A stretch of DNA of 44,810 bases. It comes from JAEULH01 sp034382075 (GTDB taxonomy: Bacteria; Pseudomonadota; Alphaproteobacteria; Rhodospirillales; Defluviicoccaceae). The stretch covers positions 1 to 44,810 of the forward strand of contig JAXMOZ010000019.1 in NCBI GenBank assembly GCA_034382075.1, written 5' to 3'. Below are positions 26,262-36,109 of this stretch, in pieces. How positions within the stretch are numbered: position 1 is the first letter of the stretch; every line of letters begins with the position of its first letter. The position numbers and the translations under genes are program-made. The notes beneath the pieces were generated by a model. It worked only from the letters and a program-made list of their open reading frames with translations, had not been told where the DNA came from and made no database searches.

Positions 26262-29200
26262 CCGGCGTCCCGGAGGCGACGGGCCAGGCTCTCCAGGCCC
26301 GCGGCGCGCGCGGCAGGTTCCGCCGGCAAGACGGCGACCCACAGGCCGCGGTCCTCAAGCTCGGCGGCCAGACCGGCCGCAGGGGTTCCGGCCTCGACCG
26401 CAACGATGCGGTGGCGCCGCCACACCATCGGTAGCTCCATCCCGTCGAGGCGGAGCGGCTCGGCGTCGGGCGACGGCAAGCCGTCCACTCCACCGTCCGG
26501 CGGAGGACCGGGGCTTTCGTCTGGCGCCGCGAACTGGGCGGTCAGAAGCCGCAAAAGGAAGCTCCGCAGGATCGGCAGCCGGCGGTCGATGTCGGCATGA
26601 TCCGGCTGGTTGTAGTAGGAAAGCAGGCACTGGTAGCAGCCGGCGACACAGCGCGTGCCGGCCGCGTCTGCCAGCGCCGCCGGCCCGGAGGCGGCCGCGG
26701 CCTCGATGCTGCGGTCGGTAAGGTGGATCGCCGTCAGGGCGCCGCGGGCCACGGCCCGGAATTGCTCGATCTCGTGGACCAGACGGCCGAGCGCGCCGGC
26801 TCCGCCTTCCGCGGCCTCGTAGAACAAGAGCGCGTTGCGGTCGGTGCGGCTCGGCGTCGGCTCGCCGAGGATCTCGCCCTCTTCCAGCTGGAAGTTGGCC
26901 TCGATGCCGCGGGCGAGCGCGTGCTGCAGGGTCACCATGAAGGCGTCGGCGTCCTCGCTGGCCTCGCCGCGCAGGGCCGTGGGGAAGCGGATCATCAACG
27001 CGTTCTTGTGGTCCTCGACCACCGGCGTGATGCGCTGGAGCTGGTCAGCCGGCGCCGGCTCATTGCCTTCGCCGGCGGACCTGCCGAGCCAGCGGCCGGT
27101 CCGCGGGTTGATCAGGAATCCGATTTCCGCTTCGTCGCGCCGGCGGCGCAGACCCCGGTTGATGCGCCGGATCCGCGCGGCCGGGGCGAAGGTGACGGTA
27201 GCGAGTGGTGCGCCAGCCGCATCCAGCAAGCCGACATCCATCCGGCTCGCGTCGGCCGGCATGTGAACGGTGGTCTGAAGGTCGAAGCCCTGGCGGCGCC
27301 GCTCCTCGTCGTTGGCGGTGATCCGCTCGGTGGGCCGGGTGCCGACGTTGTCGATGCGAAACAGGTCGCGGGTCATGTGCGCCCTGGCGAGCGCATGACC
27401 GCAGAGGTGGCAGGACTCGCGGTCTTCCTCGTCATGCCCCGCCCCGCAGGCCGGGCAGATGGTCGTAGCAAACGTGACCAGCCGGCCGTCGGCGCTGCCG
27501 CCGGCTCCAAGCAACGCGCGATCGACGCGATAGGCCCGGCCTTCGTGGTAGACGAGGCTGCCGGGCCCGAACTCGGAGATGGCGAGGAACCGGGCGCGCT
27601 GGAGGTAGCGGTCGCGCGTGCGACCGGTGCCGCCTGGAATGAAGGCCATGAGCGGCAGGCGCGGAAAGTTGTAGCCCGGCAGGAACCCTTCGGTCGCCAG
27701 GAAGCGGTAGACGTAAAAGTCGGACCCGACATTGGCCGAGCCGCCGAGCAGCAGCGAGATCTGCCCGAGCGCCTGTGCCATCCGGGTTGCCGCGGACTTA
27801 CGCTCGTACTCCGAAATCGAGTAATCCTTGAGGACGCGGTCGGCCTCGTCGCGTTGCGTCTCCGCCGCAGCGAACAGGTCTCGCCAGCGCTTGAAGGCAG
27901 CGTCGAAGGCGCCGGCGGCGTTCGCTGCGAGCCGGAGGGCGTAAGCGTCGACGCCGTCGAACCAGGGTGCTGTGGCAAGATCGGGCGCCGCGGAGGCAAG
28001 CACGGAGGCTACGGCCCGCGCGCCCGCTTCCGTCGCTTCGGCCGACGCAACGACGCTGCGGACGTGCTCGGACAGGGGGCGGTTCGGCGCCGACATGTCC
28101 AGGTTCTCGGGGATGTTTGGGTTGAGCTCGAAACGCGTCGCGGCGAGCCACTCGGCGTGCAGATGGCTGTCGACGAGGTCTCTGTTCGCAAGATCGATGG
28201 TCGGAGCCTTGACCACGCCGGCAACCATCGCGGCGGCGTTCTTGAAGAAGTACTGATCGTGCGGGCTTTGCGCCGCGCAGTAGGTGAGGATCAGCGCCGC
28301 CTGGCCGCTGCGCCCGGCGCGTCCGCTGCGCTGGACGTAGTTCGCCGGCGTCGGCGGCATGTTGCGGAGGTACACCACGTTCATCGACGATATGTCGACG
28401 CCCAGCTCCATGGTCGGCGAGCAGAACAAGGTCGGAAGGAAGCGTGCGTCCTCGGACGCGTCCTTCAGCTCGGCGAGCTTCTCCTTGAGCGTAACCTGGT
28501 CGTCCTCGCCGTAGCGGAAGCGGGCCTCGCGCATCTGCCGGATGAAGGGATCCACCTGCGCGGTGTGCTCCCGCCCCTCGAAGCCGAACAGCGCCTGGCC
28601 GCCCTCCGCCAGCATCTGCGCCACGATACGGTAGAGATCGCCGAAGAACGCGTTCGGCCGCTCGGCGTCGTCGTCGCCGTCTTGAGCGCGAAAGACAACG
28701 ACGTTGGCGTTGAGGCGCCAGCCGGCCCCGTTCCCCACCGGCGACGGACGCGGAGTAATGAGGCCGTACGTCCGCGCCGCCTCGACCAATCCGTCGATGA
28801 TCTCCGTGACCTGCCTTGGCTGCGGCGGCAGGCCGTTGAAGCGCAGCTTGCGAAGCTCCCGGCCGAGCGCGCTGCGGGCGCTGCCCCGCAGCAGATAGGC
28901 TTCGTCTGCGAGCTTTATGTCCGTCCGCCGCGGAGGATCGACAACCAGCGTCGTCGCTCCCCGAACACGGTCCTCGGCGATGGACCAGGGCGGCTTGACC
29001 GTCGTCCGCATCCGCCCGGCCAAGCCTTCGACCATGGTCCGGTCGAGCGCGTCAACTTCGACCGCGAGCCCTCTCCGCAGGGTGTCGAGAAGCGCTCGCG
29101 CGGCGAGGCGGCGTTCCTCGCTGCTTGCCGAGGCGAGCGGCTCGACATGAGCGAACTCGGCATCGTCCGCGCACATCTCTTCGAGCGACAGGTAGTCGGC

Positions 29201-30974
29201 CTGGAGCAGGCCCAGCTGTTCAAGATTTGGATTGGTGAACCGCCAGCCGCGCCGCTGGTCGATCCAGAACCGGTGGGCGAGGCCTTCGCGGACGGCTTTC
29301 TCGGCATCCAGGCGGCCGGCGCCCTTGATGTCCGGATCCTCCATCCACTCGTTGCGTCCCCACGTTGCCGGCGACGAACCCGAGAGCAGTCTGGATGGCC
29401 AGCCCAACCCGCTCGTGGCTCAGACCCTCTGGCCCTGCTTTGTCGAGCGCCGCCAAGATCGCTCCCCGCAGCAGCGTCACGAAGATGAAGTCGTTGAAGT
29501 GGCCCGCCTGTAACGCCGCATCCTGGCGGTTGTCGGTGAACGCGAGCAGCTTGCGCTGTTGCGGCTTGAGCGCCGGGGCGCCGCTTTGGTGCATCCACCT
29601 CAGGACCTGAGTTACCAGCACGGTCGTTGCGGAACTTCGGCCCTCAGCACTCAAAGACGCGAGGCGGTTGATGTCGCGCGTCGAGTCGGTGTGGTAGTCG
29701 CCGCAGGCGGGGCAGAACTTGAACCGCCCCGGCATGAACCAGGCGCGGACGCCTTCAACGCCAGCCGTTCCGCTGGAGTGAACGTTGTAAAGAGCCGCCC
29801 TGGCCTTCCGGAAGCTCGCCTTCAGCCGAACCTCGCCTCGGTTCGTCGCTTCCTGCCACGGCTCGGGATAATCTTCAGGTGCTCCACCAAACGAGAACTC
29901 GCCGTCGCTGGGCTCCGGCATCAGGAACCCCCAACGCCCGGCGCCAAAGTCCGGATCATCATCCGCCTCGACGGGTAAGTCGTCGATCTCCCGCTTCCCG
30001 AACCGGATCTGGCCGTCACGATCGGTGAGGAATACGGGGTGGTGCTCCTGCCCACACTTGCGGCAGAAGTGCGTCGCGAACAGAAGCTTATCCGGGTGCT
30101 CGGGATCGTAGACCTGCCCGTCGAACGTCACCGTCCGCACGCCCGGAGGGTCCAGCGTCACGTAAAGTCGCCCGGCCCCGCTTATCAGCTGGTGCAGACG
30201 GAACGCGAAGAGCGGACCATTGAGGCTGCCGCCAATCCCGCGCTCGCTTTCGCGGAGGCTGTAAGCAAGGAGCGCCGCGCGAAGCGCGCGCTTGCAGGTC
30301 TCGACTTCGACGCCCGTATCGTGCGCAAGAAGGCGTTCGGCTTCGTCCACCGCCATTGGCGCGGCCCGCTCTGCCTTGACCTCGACGTTCTTGAGCCCGA
30401 GGCGCGTCTCGACCCAGATGGCCAGCGGGTCGCGAGCGAGTTCGGCGTTTGTTTTCCCCTGTTGAGCGCCAGGTTCTGCGGCTCCTTTTACGGCTTCCGC
30501 AAGGCCTTCAAGATTCCGCCCTGCGGAACGGGTTGCATCGGTTGCGCGTTGAAGCGACTCGGTGATCACGGCGTCGATCCCGATCCGCGTCCCAAAAATG
30601 CGGGACGCGACGTCGGCCACTGCACGCTTGCGCTCGTACTCGTCTTCGGCGCTCGACATCGTCGCCGACGTCCCGATCGCGACTGGCGGCTGTTCAGGAG
30701 CGCAGACCCGGGCCTTCAGCCTGCGCATCAACAAGGCAACATCGGCGCCCTGGCGGCCGCGGTACGTGTGCAGTTCGTCCAGGACAATGAACTTCAGCCC
30801 GCGGCAGTTCTCCAGGACCTTGCGGTCGAGTTCGTTCTGCCGGGTCATGAGAAGCTCGAGCATCATGAAGTTCGTGAGCAAAATGTCCGGAGCACGGTCG
30901 CGTATCTTCTCGCGATCATCGCGAGACTCCTGGCCGGTATACCGGGCGAATCGCACGGCTCTACCGGGCTCCAC
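26258..30974 (-). pseudogene. Large DEAD/DUF1998 (MrfA/DrmA-B or DruE-like) helicase, 5'-truncated and frameshifted
   Basis: The remaining reading begins around GTG 30974 (VRFARYTGQESRDDREKIRD). It has motif II FIVLDELHTYRGRQGADVA, motif III GTSATM, zinc-finger-like pairs (FCRKCGQEH, CPACGDYH), motif VI RSGRAGRSGQAALI near 28300, and a DUF1998/MZB end with CVAGCYQCLLSYYNQPDH. The Walker A lobe is missing: upstream DNA belongs to the mobile-element helicase. One extra base in the run 29358-29361 also breaks the frame; removing it yields NVGRNEWMEDPD and 1571 continuous residues. Related proteins are the helicases of DISARM, Druantia and MrfA-type repair. Without motif I it should not hydrolyse ATP. 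Confidence 0.78.
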
Positions 30975-33135
30975 CGCGGCGGGACGGGCAGCGGCGAAGG
31001 CCCGGCGGTGCGCCGGATCTTGGAATGCGCACCTGCGCCCGAATCCACGTCCGCCGACGCCGCAGCCTCGGATCGCGGACGCACACGGTCACCGCAGCCA
31101 CGTCAGCGCCGTCCGAGCCCTCTTCGTCGCTCTGCTCATCGACGGCAAGAACCGGGCGCTCAAGGAGCGCCGCCAGCGCTGCTGTGGGGTTCGCTTGATC
31201 GGGAGCAACCAGCGCAAGACGTGGCTTCCCGCCGCGACTGCCGACGATCCGATACCTGAACAGCCTCCACGGTTCCACGGCCGAGCGAGCCGGCCCCCCA
31301 CCATGAAAGGGCAAAGGTCCATATACTAACTTATTGAACTTTTGCCCTTTCATCAGAACTTCCGTTTCAACCTCGCCCGTATCTTGAACGGTCCCGCCCG
31401 AAGCCGCTTCAAATCGCTGGACTAGACCTGAGATGGCGTATTTGAGGGCTCGCTCGGACGGCTTGTCGCGATGGGCGCCCGGCACCAATGCAAGCGCTTC
31501 GTGCACCACGAGCCACTTCGGCGTCAGCGGTAGCACGCCGTTACGTCGCTTCAGCGCCGCTTGGATTGCGACTTCCCGCAGCAGATCGTCGGCGTCCATA
31601 AGCCGATCCACCGTCACGTCCACCGGCAGCGAGCCCAGCAGGTAGACGTGCGCCGGCTGTTCCCGATGAACCAGACGAAGACGATCGACGGCTTGGCCAA
31701 CTTCGCGCTCGCGGGGAAGTTCGTGCAGCCGCTGCACCCGCGGGTCCGGGTGAACCCAGACGTCCGCGCCCGCCCGACAGTCGCTGTTCAACCGGTAGCC
31801 CCGCCGCTCCGTGCCATAGGCGCCGGTGAGGCCGATCGGCTCCGGGTCGTCCCAGTAAAGCGCGCGTGCCTGGGCCTCAACTGCCTCCGGCCGTGGCTGC
31901 TCTCGTCCGACGATCACCACGCAGGCGTAGTCCTTCCAAGTGTCGATGCCGCGGATGTTGCCGAAGTGTGCGATCGCGGCGCCGCCCAGGTCAGCTGCCG
32001 CCGGAAGCGTCGCAGATGGGTTCTCTCCTGTGAGGGCGCAGCGCACCGGCTTGTTCGCCACCACCAGAACCTTGTTCGAGCCGTATACGGTCACACAGTC
32101 GCCGATGAACCGGCTGACCCTCTCCAGCGTCCTTTCTGCGGTCTTAAGCGCCTTCTCCGACTGCCAGCCTAAGTCGATCAGCGACGACTTGCTGAACGTC
32201 GCGTCCCTGACCTGTGTCACGATGGCGTTGCGCCGCACCGGCAGCGACAGGTGGCGGAGCCGCCCGCCCCACAGAACCCGCCCGATGCTCTCGTCCGCGT
32301 CGGCGTCGATGATCAGCACCGCCTCCGTGCCGAGTTTCGGCTTGCGCCGCCAGTGTAGCCGGACCTCGTCGTCCCGGACCTCGACCCCGTGCAACAACCC
32401 CCGTCGAAGCTTCATTTCCGCCGCCAGCGTCTTCAGCATCCGGGTGATGGCGCCCCCCGGGCACCGCACCAGCCTGCCGACCCGCGCCAGCGCGTCGTCC
32501 TCCTCCATGTTCAGTAGGCCGGGCATGTAGACACCACGGGCATGCTCGCTCGCGAAAGCTGCCGCGGCCTCGATCTCGCTCAACGGAGGGAGAGGCACCT
32601 CCTCAAGCCGGATGGCGCCCTTCACATCCTTGAAGGCGTCCCGGATCGTTCGACACCTCGTCAGGAAGTCGTCCATTTCTCCCATCGCGCTCTCCGGCAC
32701 GCCTCGCCAAGGCTCCGACTTCCCGAGATCGGACAGCTTCAGCGTCTTGTGCTCACACAGCGCGCTTAACGCGCTTTCATCGACCACCGCGAAGTCAGCG
32801 GCCGGCAGTCCTTGCCAGTCCGACCACTTCGGTTTCGGAGAGACCAGATAGCTGTGCGGCATGATGATTACCGTTGGCCGGTTGCCCGTCTCGATGTCCC
32901 GCACCTGACGCATGAAAGCGCATTGCTGGTAGTGCTCGCACTGATGGAATTCGTTTTTGCACAGGGACTTCTTGACGTGGGCGCCGGCCTTGCCCAGCGC
33001 GTCCGCCAGCTTCGAGTGCCGGCACATGGGGTTGCCATCCCGGCCGGCGGCCGTGCGGCCGCGGATCACGTAGGCGCGCACGCCGGGCTGCTCGAACCGA
33101 TCGGCAAGCCCGCCCGCCAGCTTGTGCGTTGGCAC
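30961..33135 (-). CDS. Helicase half of an element-encoded primase-helicase
   Basis: Annotated from GTG 33135, but the true N-terminus lies upstream: the frame before it encodes a Walker A (ASAGIGKTKAVIDAIAAKN) with no start codon. Adding one base near 33214 joins it to the primase gene (LQIAPSAGIGKTKAV), giving one protein of about 1238 residues. Candidate Walker B is FAVVDESAL, and cysteines cluster in KNEFHQCEHYQQC. Such proteins replicate P4-like plasmids, phage satellites and integrative elements. The last 40 residues (after about 31060) look like out-of-frame sequence, so the 3' end probably lies at the junction with the defence helicase. Confidence 0.65.
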   Translation of the reverse strand: MPTHKLAGGLADRFEQPGVRAYVIRGRTAAGRDGNPMCRHSKLADALGKAGAHVKKSLCKNEFHQCEHYQQCAFMRQVRDIETGNRPTVIIMPHSYLVSPKPKWSDWQGLPAADFAVVDESALSALCEHKTLKLSDLGKSEPWRGVPESAMGEMDDFLTRCRTIRDAFKDVKGAIRLEEVPLPPLSEIEAAAAFASEHARGVYMPGLLNMEEDDALARVGRLVRCPGGAITRMLKTLAAEMKLRRGLLHGVEVRDDEVRLHWRRKPKLGTEAVLIIDADADESIGRVLWGGRLRHLSLPVRRNAIVTQVRDATFSKSSLIDLGWQSEKALKTAERTLERVSRFIGDCVTVYGSNKVLVVANKPVRCALTGENPSATLPAAADLGGAAIAHFGNIRGIDTWKDYACVVIVGREQPRPEAVEAQARALYWDDPEPIGLTGAYGTERRGYRLNSDCRAGADVWVHPDPRVQRLHELPREREVGQAVDRLRLVHREQPAHVYLLGSLPVDVTVDRLMDADDLLREVAIQAALKRRNGVLPLTPKWLVVHEALALVPGAHRDKPSERALKYAISGLVQRFEAASGGTVQDTGEVETEVLMKGQKFNKLVYGPLPFHGGGPARSAVEPWRLFRYRIVGSRGGKPRLALVAPDQANPTAALAALLERPVLAVDEQSDEEGSDGADVAAVTVCVRDPRLRRRRTWIRAQVRIPRSGAPPGLRRCPSRRGGAR

Positions 33136-33182
33136 GAAGACATTGACGACGAGCGGGGCGTTCTTGGCCGCGATGGCGTCGA

Positions 33183-34676
33183 TTACAGCCTTCGTCTTGC
33201 CGATGCCTGCGCTGGCGCGATCTGGAGCCGTTCGCGCTGCGGCAGCCTCCGGAGCCCATGCTTCGTCAGCACGGCTTTCCTGGCCTGCTGCTTGGCCCGC
33301 GCCACAAGTCGCTCATGGGCTTCCGCCGTAACGGGAGAGATCAACGCGCTGAGGGTAACGGCCGGATCGAGCTCCGGATGCGCCGCCAGCGCCTGCCGAA
33401 CGGCCTCTTCTTGCGCCTGAGGAACCTCTGCGCGTATCGCTTCCCTGTCGACGAAGCCCCTTACCTCCATCTCCAACGCCGCGAAGGCCGCCCCCACGTT
33501 CATCGGCTCGACGTCGTAGTGCGGCGCGATCCCCCGCCAAGCCTCCGCGCGTTCCAGCAGGGCGCGGACGGCCGCGACACCGTCCTGCAACAGCACGTCG
33601 TTGAAGTCCGTGCCGGGCTGCGGGGGCAGGGCAATAGAGACCTCTCGGCCTTCGCTCATCCAGCGATCCGCCGCCGCTTGGGCCGCCTTCTGCCCTGCGC
33701 GGCTGGCGTCGTTGTCGGCGCAGATCAGCACCTCGCGGACGTCGTCAGGGAGTTGCAGCGCCTTCAGGTTGCCGGCGTCCAGCGCGGCCCAGACCGCGAG
33801 ATCAGGGCGAGCTCCCAGGATGGAGAGCCCCGTCTCGATCCCTTCCGTCACCGCCAGCACTGGCCCAGCGGCTGTGAGGCGGACTGCGCCACCCTTCTTG
33901 ATGCCGTGCATCTTTTTTGGCGAGGGCACATCTGCCTTGCCCGCGCCGTCGAGGCGGAGATGTGTGACATGCACTCCGGCGACGGTGCCGTCCGGTTGCG
34001 CGATCTCCGCGACCATGGCCGCGGTGAAGTCAGTCTCGATCCCATCCTCATAGTAGGGGAGCCCGAAGATGGGGTCCCCGTTTTCGTCGTCGTGGCTAAA
34101 GGGCTTCCCACAGTCCCGCAGCACCGGGGGGATCGGGCCGGAATAACCCCGCTCCCGCAGGTAGCGCGCGACGGGCCCGCCGTCCCTGGCGGGTGAGGAC
34201 CAGCCCAGAAAGCGGTGCTCGACCCCTGCGTGCGCAAGAGCGATCGGATCCCATAGCGACCGCGGCAACCACGGGAGGCTTGTGGGCACGCTCGCTGGCG
34301 GGCTTCCTGCGGGCGTATGGCAGGCAACCCCCGTCGGTTCTGCTGCCGGCGCGGCTGCTGGGGCACCAGCGCGAGCGGGAACCTCATCGATCCCGAGCCA
34401 GCGCAGCGCCCACTGCCTTGCGTCGGCTGGGCCGATCTCCCGCTTTACCAAGCTGAAGGCCCCGCCGCCGCTGCCGACCTCGTGATCGAACCATCCGCCG
34501 CGCTTGGGGCCGTCAAGGACGACGGAGAGCGAGCCTTTTTTGCGGAAGCGCAGATCTTGCCGCGTGCTCAGCCGCCGATTGGGCTCGCCCAGCAGTTCCC
34601 GGGCCAGGGACTCGATATCCTCCGCGAGGCGCTGGCTGATTTCGCGGACAGACAGGCGAGGTCTCATCGACACCAC
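33183..34676 (-). CDS. Toprim primase half of an element-encoded primase-helicase
   Basis: 497 residues from ATG 34676 (ATG 34667 also possible). N-terminal GSLSVVLDGPKRGGWFDHEV and GSGGGAFSLVKREIG match the P4/ICE primase group that lacks a CHC2 zinc finger. The Toprim site is AVTEGIETGLSILGARPDLA followed by VREVLICADNDASRAGQKAA, with the catalytic Glu and DND. These make RNA primers for element replication. The frame ends in a short Arg-rich tail (QASARRRL) created by the break near 33214, after which the helicase frame continues. Confidence 0.82.
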   Translation of the reverse strand: MVSMRPRLSVREISQRLAEDIESLARELLGEPNRRLSTRQDLRFRKKGSLSVVLDGPKRGGWFDHEVGSGGGAFSLVKREIGPADARQWALRWLGIDEVPARAGAPAAAPAAEPTGVACHTPAGSPPASVPTSLPWLPRSLWDPIALAHAGVEHRFLGWSSPARDGGPVARYLRERGYSGPIPPVLRDCGKPFSHDDENGDPIFGLPYYEDGIETDFTAAMVAEIAQPDGTVAGVHVTHLRLDGAGKADVPSPKKMHGIKKGGAVRLTAAGPVLAVTEGIETGLSILGARPDLAVWAALDAGNLKALQLPDDVREVLICADNDASRAGQKAAQAAADRWMSEGREVSIALPPQPGTDFNDVLLQDGVAAVRALLERAEAWRGIAPHYDVEPMNVGAAFAALEMEVRGFVDREAIRAEVPQAQEEAVRQALAAHPELDPAVTLSALISPVTAEAHERLVARAKQQARKAVLTKHGLRRLPQRERLQIAPAQASARRRL

Positions 34677-34791
34677 CTCGCCCGTCCACCGGAGATATTG
34701 ACATGACGAAAAACGCCATACATGCGGTCGCGATGATCTTCAGAAAATGGTACGGTTGCGATTGTATTGTCGCGGGAGTTGGTAGCAGCGC

Positions 34792-34995
34792 TTATCGCAG
34801 CGCCTGTCTCCGGCCGGCCTCTGGATCGACCTCGCACTGCTCAAGCCATGCGGAGAGGGTGCCCTTTCGGTACAGCACGCGCTTGCCGACCTTGCAGCGC
34901 GCCGGCCCCTTCCGCTTCGACGCCCAGGCGCGGAGCGTCCCCACCTTGACCCGGAGAATGCCGGCGGCGTCCTCTTCGCTAAGATAATCGTCCAT
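34792..34995 (-). CDS. AlpA/excisionase-like helix-turn-helix protein
   Basis: 67 residues from ATG 34995, read as MDDYLSEEDAAGILRVKVGT then LRAWASKRKGPARCKVGKRV and LYRKGTLSAWLEQ. This is the HTH_17 (MerR/excisionase-type) fold: SEEDAA-x-LRV for helix 1, the recognition region LRAWASKRKGP, and the wing VGKRVLYRKGTLSAWL. An AAGGAC site lies 12 nt upstream. A longer form starting at 35103 would begin in the AT-rich control region and is less likely. Such proteins commonly regulate integrase and excision or element gene expression. First gene of the leftward element module, next to tRNA-Thr. Confidence 0.78.
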   Translation of the reverse strand: MDDYLSEEDAAGILRVKVGTLRAWASKRKGPARCKVGKRVLYRKGTLSAWLEQCEVDPEAGRRQALR

Positions 34996-35464
34996 CACGT
35001 CTTCAATGTCCTTGATTGATAATACGATGCCGAAAGCCTCATATCCGCATATTACCCCATATGTGGTACACGGTCCACCGTATTGGCACACGATGTGGGC
35101 CAATTTTTCGGTTCACCGCGATTTGGTGCGCTGGGTTAGGTCCATATTGAGCGTGGCGAGCAGGGGGACGCCCGGAGGGTGGGGGTGATGCGGGTGCGGC
35201 GTCGGGGCGGGGCGGCACATCCGGATCGCCGCGCGCCGTTCCGCCTGCGTGGTCGGCGGCACCCTGCCTGACCGGGGCCAGCGTCCAGGCCTCAAGCGCC
35301 GGGACGTGATTGAGCCGCGCAGCCACCCGGCTTGGCCAGCTCTCGCCGGCGCTGCTCTGGCGTCTCCGCGCACCCGCGGCACCGGTTTGCTAGGCCTCAG
35401 GCCGACATGGCGCCGACACGACTGGGTTGACTATGCGGGAGTTTCCGCTAAGTGCTTGATTTGA
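34996..35464. other. Gene-poor end of the integrative element
   Basis: 469 bp between the HTH gene and tRNA-Thr without a convincing gene. 34996-35125 is AT-rich for this genome, with CATATCCGCATATTACCCCA and related CATAT runs that could be promoter or operator for the HTH gene. The rest is GC-rich with no recognisable integrase. No copy of the tRNA-Thr 3' end is seen here other than in the tRNA itself. Confidence 0.4.
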
Positions 35465-35540
35465 TGGTGCCGGATGAGGGACTCGAACCCCCGACCTACT
35501 GATTACAAATCAGCCGCTCTACCAGCTGAGCTAATCCGGC
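35465..35540 (-). tRNA. tRNA-Thr (TGT)
   Basis: Minus-strand cloverleaf with acceptor GCCGGAT pairing ATCCGGC, D arm TAGCTCAGCTGGTAGAGC, anticodon loop TTTGTAA (anticodon TGT), T arm GGGGGTTCGAGTCCC and encoded CCA. Its 3' end faces the mobile-element module, the usual arrangement when an element integrates into the 3' end of a tRNA gene. Confidence 0.95.
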
Positions 35541-36109
35541 GCCGCGCGCGTGGGCGATCCCCAGGGAAACCGGGGGCCGCTGGGGCAGCCCTCTGGGCGC
35601 AGCGGAACGGCGAGGGACGGCCGCGGCGTGACCGAGCGCGCCTAAGGTGAGAGTACCGCGCCGGCCGGTTCGCCGTCATCCCCCTCTCGCTGTCGGTCCG
35701 TCGTCGCCGCCGCGCCGCCTTCAACGGATCCATGGAAGACCTTCTGCGTTGCGGGCTTGCCGTCGGTCCGCCGGCGCCGCCGCGCCGCCTTCAACGGAGC
35801 CATGGAAGACCTCGTGCGCCGCGGGCTTGCTGCCGACCCATTCCGCCCTCCGCCCCGCCTGTGCAGCATCCTCCGTGGAAGACCTCTTGCAGCTCCCGAA
35901 GCTTTGGATCGCGAGGCCACCGACCTCCTGGTTGACGTCGAGGTCCCCGCAGCATGCTCGCGCCAGCGGCCGGATCGCCGCGGCGGCTGGACTCCGCTCC
36001 GCCTGCGCAGAGCCCCGTGGAACAGCGGTTACAGCCCCAGAAGCGGTAGACGTACCCGCGTCCGGGGCCGGCGTCCCCGCGGCCGGCACCGGTTGCCTTG
36101 GCAGCCGGA
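35541..36109. other. Non-coding spacer with repeats
   Basis: 569 bp between tRNA-Thr and the 3' end of rlmB with no supported gene. It holds the tandem repeat at 35692-35830 and weaker related blocks. Open frames crossing it on both strands look like chance frames in GC-rich DNA. Confidence 0.5.
35692..35830. repeat. Two tandem copies of a 69-bp repeat (70-bp period)
   Basis: Copy 1 (35692-35760) and copy 2 (35762-35830) both run from GTCGGTCCG through CCTTCAACGGA and CATGGAAGACCT to GCGGGCTTGC. They differ at only a handful of positions. A third, degenerate core (CCGTGGAAGACCTCTTGC) appears near 35873-35890. Confidence 0.75.

Noticed and set aside
26597..29488. 963-codon plus-strand open frame opposite the large helicase
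   Set aside because: Antisense to recognisable helicase and DUF1998 motifs; no domain, no ribosome-binding site, composition of a shadow frame.
31007..31018. GGTGCGCCGGAT as a left att copy of the tRNA-Thr 3' end
   Set aside because: It differs from the tRNA end (GGTGCCGGAT) by a two-base insertion and the match stops at once; too weak to be an attachment repeat.
35097..35464. Integrase fragment near tRNA-Thr
   Set aside because: No tyrosine-recombinase R-H-R-Y pattern or serine-recombinase start is seen in any frame.
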